Source: Canna indica (Eukaryota > Streptophyta > Magnoliopsida > Zingiberales > Cannaceae). From it: a DNA stretch of 64,000 nt. The stretch lies in NCBI GenBank assembly GCA_034359265.1, contig CP136894.1:28240501-28304500 (forward strand), given 5' to 3'. Each line of letters opens with the position of its first letter. Position 1 is the first letter of the stretch. Shown piece by piece: positions 35,118 to 45,584 of the stretch. The position numbers were made by a program, and so were the translations under genes. The notes beneath the pieces are model-generated. The model saw only the letters and a program-made list of their open reading frames with translations, was not told the origin of the DNA and ran no database searches.

Positions 35118-35260
35118 TAATCATATGATACAACTATGTTTGCAGTAAGGTCACACTTGTTTCCAACTAGAAGCTTGTTGACATCTTCACTTGCATGCGT
35201 ACGATCAATTTCATTTAACCATTGCTTGACATTGTTGAAGCTATCATGGTCTGTCACATC
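35118..35260 (-). pseudogene. Rab1/RABD-like small GTPase exon fragment
   Basis: After a TTTAG acceptor-like site at 35261, the minus strand reads [20 protein letters not shown], then [11 protein letters not shown], then [10 protein letters not shown] and VVSYD. This is the middle of a Rab1/RABD GTPase, including the NKxD guanine-specificity box (NKCD). Rab1 proteins act in ER-to-Golgi traffic. One extra residue occurs in the RxxASE turn compared with the usual RYAS form. The P-loop, switch and C-terminal prenylation exons are not found nearby, so this is a captured or fossil exon. Confidence 0.8.
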
Positions 35261-35889
35261 CTAAACCACCAGCAAACGAGCAAAGGTGAATGTCTTTCAA
35301 GGAAAAAAAATCATCTAATAAATGGTATTCAGGTTGTCTGATATGAAGGATCTTTGCAAAATGCAGGTAATTGTAGATTATATTATGCCACCAATTGGAT
35401 GATGTACGAGCAACTCTCTTTATCATAAAAAGCACAGAAGAAACACAATAAGATCCAGTATAAGGTTTTTTCCCAAATTAACAATCACACATAAAATACA
35501 TGGATCACAGAACTCTTCTCATAGATGGATCACAGTCGTATCAATTCTAAATAATGACTTCTAACAGTCCTATGATTAGCTCTTAGAAAGAAAATACTTT
35601 TGAACAGTATGGGTCAAGGGCAACCACACAACAACCAAAATTCAACCTTTTGAGTGCTATGGCATTTCAGCTGATCTATTCATTGAATTTCAGCTGTAAT
35701 GCTGGGAATTGGTTCAAATCACATATTAAACTAGCAAAAACATTTTAATGATCTCTATAATTGAGGAGAGAACTATAATGATCAGATCTGAACTGTTCTA
35801 AGTTTAATTATATATTATAGTTTAATATATAATTTGGTTCTAATCACATATTACAGTTATAACTTCTAAGTTCTAACAACTTAAGACTC

Positions 35890-36567
35890 ATGCATCCTCT
35901 CTTTCATGATTTTATCCCTCTGACATCTTTTTCTGGGACAAATGATCTCCAAGCATCTCTTGAGCATCCAAAGGATGGTTTAGTAAATACTACATTTTAC
36001 ATCAGTTATCTCTCCGATTATATTGCGGAGATTAACAAGGAAAATATGACAGGAATTGGTAAGATCATAGTTTTCTGATTAACTTATCATGGCATTTCTT
36101 TTTATTCCATATGTTCTTTATGTTACATCTCATGCTATTGTTAACTGAGTACCGAGTCCTCAAAACAAGGATATATTTTCTATTTTTTGCCGCAATGAAT
36201 ATTAGCTCAAGTCCCAAGCTACATGACATGATGACAAAGCACCAACTTGAAATGGCAAAGGAAAAGCCTTTAAACACTTGTTCCTCAATGTAGTGCCCAG
36301 TTTCATTCATGGGCTGTTGCTTTTTTTGTCTTCATGAGGACATCTCTAATGTTATTCTAATTGGTCCCTGTGACAGAATTATATGTACTATGCAACTCTT
36401 TTTAGCTCAAGTTGATATTTTTTTTTTACACTTTGCTGAAATTATACATTCTGAAATCTGAACACTCACAAGTTTCCCTTGTGTTTGTACTTGCAATTTC
36501 CTTCTTTGCAGACGCCGGAGGAATCTTAGCTTTTACTCTTTCTATTTTCATCTTCTTCTTGATGCAG
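35890..36567 (+). pseudogene. Two-exon fragment of an unidentified membrane protein
   Basis: Exon-like 35890-36058 ends at an ATTG/GTAAG donor. The next, 36512-36567, is bounded by TTTGCAG and CAG/GTACTTG. Splicing them keeps frame and joins ...YIAEINKENMTGI to DAGGILAFTLSIFIFFLMQ, a strongly hydrophobic segment that could span a membrane. It is on the strand opposite to the Rab and DUF89 fragments. I cannot name the family. Splice-site agreement and frame continuity suggest a real ancestral gene. Confidence 0.45.
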
Positions 36568-37264
36568 GTACTTGTTCTTGGTTAATACTCATTTCAAGTG
36601 CTCTATTGTTTTTATCTCGAACATTTAAGTTGTGATTACCATTCACCCACTTCAGCTTAAATTCTTTTGATGTTCATTAATAAATCAATTGAAAGTTTAT
36701 GGAACGTGAACTATATAAATAAACCTTCAAGATGTTATAAAATAAACAGTTTAATGATCTGATCTGAACTGTAATGAACACATATTAAACATAGAACTGT
36801 AATGTCAGGAATTTGGTTCAAATCACATATTAAACTTGAGGAGAGAACTTGTTAAAATGTATCTCAATTTATCTTGAGACATAAAGCAAATTACAAACAA
36901 CTAATTGGAAATTTGATAACATGTGGCATCTGTTGGCTTAAGGGTTTCTCTCAAGTCTCGATCTTTATTTTGATAATAACAAATAAATATTTAATCTATG
37001 TGTGAAATTTTGAGTTCAGGTTGAGGTTGCAATAAGCATGCGAAGTTCGATCAAACGAAACGAAAGAAAAGACCGTCGAAGAAACGAAAGAAGAAAACGT
37101 CAAAGAAAGGCTTGGGTTTAGATCAAGTAGAAATCATGTAATATACCCTTAGGATAATTTTATCCCAAGCCAAATTATAAAGTTATCCAAGTTGAAACTT
37201 GGTAACTAAACCCATAAAAAAAGCATGTAAAAAATTCAAAGTAAAATTCAGCCTTAGCCTGAGT

Positions 37265-37705
37265 TCGGTCGACCGAACAAGGCGGAATTTTGGCAGTAGA
37301 CTATTCGATTGATCGAATGATGCCAAAAAATGGCAGTAGCCATTCGATCGACCTGTTGATCGATCGAAGTTGGTGAAGAAATCGTGGAAGGCTACATCGG
37401 TCGATCGGTCGGTCGACCGACCGAAGCCAAAATTTGGCAGAAGGCGCGTCGGTCGACCGAATTACAAATTGGAGATCGCGCGTCTAGGCTTCTCTGCATC
37501 GGTCGACCGATCGATCGATCAGATTGCAGATCACAGATCGCACCTCTGGCTTCACTGCATCGGTCGACCGGTCGATCAATCGAACTGCGGATGGAAGAAG
37601 TCGCGATCCATTCGGTCGACCCGTTGGTCGATCGAATGGTGCGAGTTAACCTAGAAAGGGTAGCGATCAATCGGTCGGTCGATCGACAATCGACCGACAA
37701 TCATC
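37265..37705. repeat. GGTCGACC palindrome array, 5' LTR of H
   Basis: About nine palindromic clusters (for example CGGTCGACCGA, CGATCGATCG) at 40-60 bp intervals just upstream of the TATA box. The 3' LTR has the same array at 45915-46290. Both-strand ORFs here are by-products. Confidence 0.9.
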
Positions 37706-37935
37706 CGAACGGCTATAATGGCTAGTTTTTTGCCCATTGAACAGCCCGTTCAGTTGAGGGTTATAAATAATCCTCATCTAACTCTTTTAATTCTTCTTGG
37801 AAATATTATTGAGCATTTTTAAGAAGTGATTCAAGTCTTTAAAGAGATCAATTGCTGCGCGCTCTACTCTTCCTTTTTAATGTTCTTCTTCAAGCGCTCG
37901 CTGCTCCTCAACTCCGCTACCACTCAAGCTCATCT

Positions 37936-40547
37936 TGTTACGCCCCGCCTAGGTTTATCCCTATATAAGGGACCTCACCTAGGAGAAACGCAACTAGCAA
38001 CAGAACAACCAACAATTTAAAATCTGAATTTAAATTTACAACCAGATTCAAATCGAATATCCAACCAGACAACAATAAAAGTCCAACAGTCCATAAGAGA
38101 ACAATAAATTCCAGAGTCTAGCTAAAAATGCAAAATTCAACTAGTAAACTAGGAAACTAGATGCCGTGCGGAAGACGTCTCCTCCTCCTCCAAAACTCTA
38201 GCTACCCCAGGAGCTAAAACCGTCATACCTGAGGATCTGAGGCAAAAACAACAAACATCAGCAGAAGGCTGAGTAGGATTTCAACAAGATGCTATGATGC
38301 CATGCGTACAACGGAAGATATGATTCAACCATTTACTCGATGCACCTAAACCAAACGACTATGTCAACTATGTCAACTATCAACTATATGAGTATGCGTC
38401 ATCAACTCAATCAAGAGCGTAGTGGACATTGGGTTTCCCCCGCACTCTCGCACCTCGAGAGTGGCACCTCAAGCCCGCTCTAGCTAGAGATGCGACTATC
38501 CAACCTGATAGTCCGCCGACGTCTAACACCTCGACGCCGATCACACAACCCGTGTGATTAAATAGGTGATCACCGGTGTCACTTGCCCTACAACCCGGGC
38601 AATATATCAACGTGTCCAGGGCTATCGCCCAATAGTAGATTAACTATGCATATGTCAACAACTCATCTACTACAACTCAACTAATATAATGCTAGTAGTC
38701 ATGTCATCATGTATGCATTAAGTAAATAACAACAGCATAAGACATGCAATGTCTAAACTAGCATCCTCAACTAATATGCATATAACAACATCATGCTGGC
38801 AACATGTATCAACAAAATATGCATAAGAGATTCAACAACAGTAGATATCAACTTTCAATGGAATAGAACAACAAGATATATTTCGACATAGGGTAACAAC
38901 CGATCTAGGATGAGATTCACCTTGACAACAACTACAACAACAAAACAACTCGGGTAGAAACCATGAAAACCGATAAAATAATAATTCTCGGCCCGACACG
39001 CAAAACGAGGCAAAACGAGGCAATAACGCCTACTGCTTTCAACATCCGAAAGCCAAACGACAAAACAGACTCCACCAATGAATTCGGGTCGACGAGTAGG
39101 TCCAATTTCGTATATAATATGATTATTTTGACCCACTAAAAAGCCTCCAACTAATTATTTAAAACATTAGTAAAATAGCTAATATCATCCATTAAATACT
39201 GATACCAAACATCTGCATATATCAGTGATATAAAGTAATATATCACTGCTATAAACCATATACCAATATAACATCAAAAAGCCACCGATATAAAGGAATA
39301 TAACTTCAAATAGCATAACGCTACAGTTATCTAGCATAACACTGCTATTAAGAATAAAACACTGATATAATCTTACAATATAACACTGATATAATACTAC
39401 AAGTATAACTGATATGATACAACCCGATCATCTCCTTCCTTCTTCCACCTTCTCCCAAATCCGACGCCTCAGCCCGACGCCTCAGCCCGACGCCTCCGCC
39501 ACCATCCGGGTCCTCCGATCAACTGGGTCGCCGGGGAAGTCCAACGCCGCCACCACCGCCGACCTGCCGTCGCCCTCGCGCGGCGATGGCAACCCACCCG
39601 CCTGGCACGGCAGCCCTCAATGGGTTGTCGCACCTGGCGGAGGTCGCCTGCGCGCGAGGCAGCGACGCGTCGCCGGCGCCGCTGCTCACCGCAGCACCCC
39701 GCTAGACGCCACTGCTCTAAGGACCCGCCATCAGTCGCCACGGATCGAGCCGCACCAACACCACAGATGGAGCGGCGCTCGACGGGGAACTGCGAGGCCC
39801 TAAAGAGCGCTGCTCTTGACGGCTTCGACGCCGGCCTGAGGATGACTGCGACACGCCAAATCAAAAAAAAGGCAGACGAGGCAGCATCTGGCACAGGCAG
39901 CCGATCGGCTTCATCCTGCTGTCGACGCACAGAACAGAGTCGATCGTATGAGACGATCGTCTCTTGCCGGCGGTTCGATCACAAGCAGACCACCGATAGA
40001 AATGAAGCAACGACTACAACAAGGTCTCAATCGAAAATTCCAAAAAAAACCAGAATACGACTTCGAAGATCCGACGACATTAGCCGGCCACATTTCAAAA
40101 CCCAATCCTCCTCTCGTCGGTTACTCGGACTGCAAGCAATCCGCCCGACGGGGTAACAACAACAACTCGACAACAGCGACCGACACGATTCGAAGATCCG
40201 ACGATCCGACAACAAGAAACGCAAAACCAGAGAAATATCGCCGAATCAAAGATCGCAACGAAAGCCTTATAATCTCATCCCGAGAACGGAAATTACCCTA
40301 CACGAAAGAATAGCAAAGAAGGGTAAGAATCCTACCGGTAAACTCCTCCAACTCCGATTCACCGGAGATCTTCTCGCCGTCGACGCCTCAGAATCCTCCG
40401 CCAACAGCCGCTGCTGCTACAGGAACCGAGAGAGAAAAGAAAGGATTATAGAGGGTTTAGGGCTCATTTATATAGTATTTGCATTTTGCAAATAACCCCC
40501 TCTAAGAATTAATATCACAATTAGGCCCAAAATTTCAGGGCATAACA
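37936..40547 (-). repeat. Solo LTR, 2612 bp, perfect CATCT target duplication
   Basis: Termini TGTTACGCC (37936) and GGCATAACA (40547) are inverted. Flanks are CATCT at 37931-37935 and 40548-40552. Orientation is minus: TATATAAATGAGCC reads on that strand (40477-40464). The CpG-rich stretch 39420-40440 opens long frames on both strands without recognisable domains, so I do not call genes there. No PBS, polypurine tract or internal region accompanies it. The LTR family is not otherwise represented in the window. Confidence 0.9.
40464..40477 (-). promoter_or_regulatory. TATA box of the solo LTR
   Basis: Minus strand ACTATATAAATGAG, about 70-80 bp inside the LTR start. Confidence 0.55.
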
Positions 40548-41016
40548 CATCTACTGGCAAGTTGAAGGCTTGAAGGCTTGGGAAAAGAGCATTGATTTCT
40601 CTCTTAAATTCCTGGCTCTTTTTCATTGTATTTGAAGTTATTTTAAACATGTTTTCACCTGTAATAGCTTGCTAGGTGTGCTAGAGAAACACTTAGGTTA
40701 GACTTTGTAGATTTGTGTTTTACCTAGGTGAATAGGTTTGAGGAGTTCTCAAAGAGGTGAGAATTATGTCCTCAGTTGTATTCAAAGGAAAACACAAGTT
40801 CTATAAAGCAGTTGGTTAGAAATCCTTGGTGTGGAGCCAAGGTAGTGGAGTAGCATTGTCAGTTGCTTGTGCTTATTGCTCTGTATTTATTGCTTCCACG
40901 TGCTATAAATATCATGTTTAGCCTAACTAATCAAGAAATGATTATGATCGAAGTTAGGCAAATTAATAGATTAACACACTATTCACCCCCTTCTAGTGTG
41001 CCATTTCAACCAATAA

Positions 41017-41029
41017 TTGGTATCATTGC
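41017..41029 (+). other. Primer binding site of Sirevirus H
   Basis: TTGGTATCATTGC follows the LTR by 1 bp. The first eight bases of the iMet complement are kept, and the AGAGC part is altered to ATTGC. Confidence 0.7.
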
Positions 41030-41040
41030 AGGTCGTAGAT

Positions 41041-42435
41041 TGTGATTTCACCATCCCTTCTACAATTTATCTCGATCCTAAAATAGCACTAGAGTTGGTA
41101 GTATCTTCACCTCATAGGTTCGATGAATCAAACGTTGGTCTTTGGAAGTCTAGGATGTACACCTACGTGAAGACTAGAGGCTTTGGTGTTTATAACATGT
41201 TAAAATTTGAATACACTTTTCCTAAAATTGACATGCATGATTGGAGTGAAATTGATAAGAAATTGTTTCAGTTTAATGGAGAAGCTATGAATTGCATATT
41301 TTGTACCATACCAAATAGCTTTCTTGAAAAAGACATGCATTGTTCAACGGCGTTTGATTTATGGGCTACTTTAAATGTTTTATATGATTATGCCAAAATA
41401 GAAGAAATTGACACTTGTAATGAAGGTGGTGATGACAATGGTCACTCACCTACTACTAATCTTAATCATGATGCCCATAGCTCATCCAGTCAAAGGAGTA
41501 GCTCCAAAAGCCGAAACAGGAAGGTAGTATGTCATGTATGCTGGGAGAAGGGGCATGTAAGAAAAAATTTTCTTTTCATGAAGAACAAGGCAAAGAAGAG
41601 GTCAAAAGCTTCTACATCATCATCTCATTCAAATGAAGCATCCTCTTGCAATGACTATGAAGCTACTTCAAAAGCTTACCTCATGAGCACAAATGATGAG
41701 GTACACTTCTCTCCTTCTAGTCATGATATTGCAAATGAGAATGTTAGCTCTTCCAATTCATTCAAAATGTCATATGGAGAACTAGTTGACGAATGTCAAA
41801 AAATGTATGCATTGCATATGAAAAAGAACAAGAAAAATAGAAATCTAAAGAAGGAAAACTCTAAGCTCAGTTCACATGCACATGCCTTAGAAGTAGAAAA
41901 TGAAAAATTAAATACTAGATCTTTTAACTCATGTCATGATAACTTAGAGTTTGAGCTTAAAGCTTTGAAGCATGAAAATGATAATTTAAAAAATGAAAAT
42001 AGCATGTTAAAAACTCAATTGCATGCTATTTAAAAATCTATGAATGATTTGAAAAGTGAGGTTATACTTTTGAATAAGAAAGTAAATGAATTTAAAAATC
42101 CTTCAATTCTTAAGAACAATAGAAATATCTATGTAGATAATGCAAATGTCCATCATCATTCTCATGCCATGTATTCTACCACTAGACCTCATGATTATAA
42201 GAAAAATAATGTTGTTTCTAAGAATGTTCATACCCATCATGTCTCACATGCCAAACATTCTAATAATAAATCTCAAGTCCATAGCAAAAACACAAAGAAA
42301 TTTAATAGACATTACTTTTGTTGTGGTACATATGGGCATGTCATATATGATTGCACATTTAAGATGAACCCAAGTGGAGTTAAAACACTTTGGGTAGCTA
42401 AGCCCTCTAACCCTCAAGGACCCAAAGTCATTTGA
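41041..42435 (+). pseudogene. Sirevirus gag with coiled coil and two zinc knuckles (element H)
   Basis: One frame from 41041 to 42435, broken only by a TAA at 42031-42033 (where copy A has a His codon) and terminated by a TGA where copia gags usually have Trp (GPKVI/VPK). The order is the UBN2-like core (RFDESNVGLWKSRM; STAFDLWATLNVLYDYAK), then the first knuckle CHVCWEKGHVRKN with Phe replacing the last Cys. A Lys-rich tract, a long coiled coil (about 41765-42075), a His/Asn-rich linker and the second knuckle (CCGTYGHVIYDC) follow. It packages RNA in the capsid. No clear ATG starts the frame. Pol does not follow. Confidence 0.85.
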
Positions 42436-44559
42436 GTACCAAAGGTTCCTTGCTCTCTTATAGGGGGAGATACCACACAAGGATAGAGAGAAGTGAGGAG
42501 TTGAAGTTAACCGTGGACTTAAATGAAGTATCTTTCCTTGGTTGCAACTTCAAGTCATCATGATGTCATAAGTATGAAAATTGACATCCAGGTATACCTT
42601 GGTATCATCTACTATATCCTCTTGGTTGAATTATAGTTGGAACTTGATATATACTTAATACTCGTCGATTTTTCCGCTCTTGATAAATTTCAAAAAGGTT
42701 TTTGATTTTATTGATTTTCGGTCTCTTCGGAGACCTATGTAGCATGTAATGGGCTCATGCGACCTTGCGGTTCGAAATCGTAGACTCATTGTGGTCTTTC
42801 GGTTTTCAACCAATAAGAAGGGTTGGAGATCTTATTCTTCAAAAATTTCACATTTTGAGATCTCTTTGATTCATTTTTTTTGACAACTTTTTAAACTGAA
42901 TCTCTATTATCTAGCATAGGTTAAAATCTTTAAATGAAACTTTTTATTAAACCTTTGCTACTTAGTATGTTAGCTTGCTAGTTGATGTATAATTTCATTA
43001 TGATACTAATGAAGCCATCTTGCAAGTTGAGAAAGTGTTAAAATTTGGAAAGCTAAAGGAAAATGAAAGAAAGTATTAATTTTGGAATGTCTCAAGAAAT
43101 GAGGTATGAGTTTCATTTTGGTTAAATTCTTGCATAACACCTCTATTTTCCTGATTAAATGATTTATCTATGCTCACGAATAATCTTTCATGAAAATTGA
43201 TTGAAATATCATGAGTAGATAAAATTTTGATACTTAGAAAATTTCATGAAAGTTTATTTGAAAAAAATGTGTCCTAGGTAAAACTTCTTCTTAGAGACTT
43301 CATTTTAAGTTGAAACTTGACAAACATGTTTACATTCACTCATGTTAGATGTCCATGTGCCTAAGTTAGAGAAAACATGAGTAGATAGCAAAATTTGATA
43401 CTTAGCACTTTTATGGTTTCAAGCATACTTTGAATGAAATCATGCTAAGTTTATATCTTGATTAAACGATATTAGTTTCACTTCAAACTTGATAAACAGA
43501 TTTTAAATGATTATATCTTGATATCTAAAAAGTTTGAAAAAATCTGAAATCGGTGGATAAATGACTCATATTTTCAAAAATGTCACTGGGATCTTGTAAA
43601 ATTTCTAAACAATTGTAGAGATATCATTTTTGAGTGATTCTTGACTTTTTGGAATCCTCATAAAGTTTAGTCCATGTAAAAAAAATTTCACAAAATTTAA
43701 AAGCTCACACCTCTCAAGAATATTTTTTCTTTAAAGAGTTAAAAACCCATGGCAGATCGAGCGGTCGATTGGCCTGCGACCGCCCGATCGATCGGCGGGC
43801 GAAAATCGATCTGGTACACCCATTTTTCTGCCAGATTCAATCCTGACTGTTCAAATCAAGTTTTTAAGCCCGAAACTAAGGCTTCCTTGCCCATTCGACC
43901 GGCTGCCAAAACCTCTCTTCCCATCTTCTAGGCTTTCTACTTCCTCTCCAAGTTCCTCTCCAAGATAAAAAGCTTGATCCTTATCCATCATTCATGAGGT
44001 TATACTAAAAAACGTGATTTCTTCATCTCTTATTCTCTTAATGTGTCTTGATTCATACATAAAAAAGTGATTCATGTTTACTCTACTTGGATGATAACTT
44101 CTCTTTGGCATGTTTACTGCAAAAACAAATTTTTTAAAAAAAATCAAAATATCTCATGTCTTTTTCAAATGATTCAACATTTACTTTTTAATAAAAAAAT
44201 TAGTCAAGAACTAGTTCTCTCTTTCTTTCCTTCATGAGCTTTTCTCAACATTCATTTTGCCATTCTTAAAAGAATTTTGTATTGGTCAAATAGAAAAATA
44301 TTTCTCATCCTCATCTAGCCAAAACAAGTTTTTTTTAAAAATGTATGCTCTTTTCATTTATGGATCATTTTATTCAATCTTACTTTTTATTTTTATTTTT
44401 TTTTGTTTTATTTATTCTTTATTTTGAAATTTAATGATAAAATATTTTTGGCCTTGCATGAATCTATGCCAATCTTCAAAAAAAAAAAATTGCTTCTTTT
44501 ATTTGCCTTAAAAGCATGCATCTCTCATTTAAAGCTAATCATCTACATCATCATCATAA
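42436..44559 (+). other. Non-coding spacer of Sirevirus H
   Basis: The passage 42700-42850 (GGTCTCTTCGGAGACCTATGT...) matches 63850-63950 of Sirevirus F in inverse orientation. Modules of about 200 bp around AAACATGAGTAGATAGCAAA..TTGATACTTAGCA repeat. A GC-rich patch with GATCGAGCGGTCGATTGG and CCGCCCGATCGATCGGCGGG (43755-43802) resembles the LTR palindromes. No pol domain is present. Confidence 0.75.
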
Positions 44560-45069
44560 TTATCTTGCAGAACGATACCCAAGACTAAACTCCCAACCTT
44601 ACCCGATAACCTATTGACCCCTTTAGGTAAGAAACAAACTGCTAAGTTTGTAGATAGAGCTATCCTGCAGACATGTCCAGTCAATTTAAGTGACTTAGAA
44701 TAATTTGACATTAGAAGCAAACTTGTTAGTATGGGATGGGTAGAATTTCTAGAAAAGCAAGTACTTGTTTGCCCCATCCTGATAAAAGCCTTTTTCTCCA
44801 ACCTTGTGATAGAAAAGGCAAGGTATGGTGATGAATTAATTCTTCAGTCTGAAATTCTAGGAAAATCCATAGTAATCACCGAATCCCACATTAAAGATGC
44901 ATTTGAGTTTCCTCTAATAGGAAGACCAGTTCATAAGATATCCACACATTGTTTTCATGAGGATTTTCCTACTCATGAAGTTGTATCAGCCATTTGTCCT
45001 GAGGGTTATCAAGGAATGATCCCTACCCAAAGTATCAAACTGTCAACCACTGAGCAAAGCGTTGGATGA
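44560..45069 (+). pseudogene. ORF resembling the putative plant transposon (Transposase_32-like) domain
   Basis: The frame runs from about 44560 (KFVDRAILQTCPVNLSDLE), through a TAA at 44701, then SKLVSMGWVEFLEKQ..ILIKAFFSNLVIEK..LGKSIVITESHIKDAFEFP. The GW...V..FF.NL....G..I..T...I...F..P pattern recalls the domain annotated as putative plant transposon protein, often found 3' of gag or pol in plant LTR elements. It lies between the spacer and the polypurine cluster. Function is unknown and the assignment is from pattern memory only. Confidence 0.45.
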
Positions 45070-45356
45070 TATCATGATCGATGGACCATGGCCGGCGCAT
45101 CGTTGAGTATGGTCGTCAAGTTGATTAAATGTTTGGGAGAGTGGATGAGATGTGGCAATATTATCAGTCACATCTACCACCTCCTCCACCAGTTGAGGGC
45201 AAATAGTCATCTTTGATGTATTGATGCTATTTATCTTATGAACATGTGCTTCATAACTGACTTTTATATTTATTTGGTTGACTATGGTTGATAATTAGTG
45301 ATGTAAATGATATTTTCTTTATGTATGCTTACTGTGTTTGATATTTTTGATGGATG

Positions 45357-45584
45357 ACAAAAGGGGGAGAATTAGAAAATATATGCATAATGATAGGGGG
45401 AGCACTAAAATGAATACTTCATTTCAGGTATTATATATAGTATTGCATGATGATAGGGGGAGTTAAAATGATATGCACATTGATAGGGGGAGCATATATG
45501 CCTTATCTCAAACTCACAAAAAAATATGCATAATGTTTCTTAAAAGTTCCATGTCATGTTTGTCATCATCAAAAAGGGGGAGAT
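45357..45584 (+). other. Cluster of polypurine tracts, Sirevirus H
   Basis: AAAAGGGGGAGAATT (about 45358), three GATAGGGGGAG copies (about 45394, 45454, 45482) and the LTR-proximal AAAAAGGGGGAGA (45571-45583). Repeated polypurine tracts next to a GATGATAACAAA context are characteristic of Sireviruses. Confidence 0.85.

Larger units (their letters stand above)
36931..41015 (+). repeat. 5' LTR of Sirevirus H, split by a solo LTR
   Basis: Runs TGTTGGC...CCAATA (the 3' copy ends CCAACA). Contains the palindrome array (37265-37705), TATA box TTATAAATAA (37761-37770) and the TGCTCCTCAACTC leader. It is interrupted at 37936-40547. Relative to the 3' LTR it also lacks about 35 bp near 40850. Confidence 0.9.

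Noticed and set aside
39414..40313. Several 120-180 codon ORFs in a GC-rich block
   Set aside because: They lie inside a solo LTR. Frames overlap on both strands and no domain is visible, as expected from high GC content.
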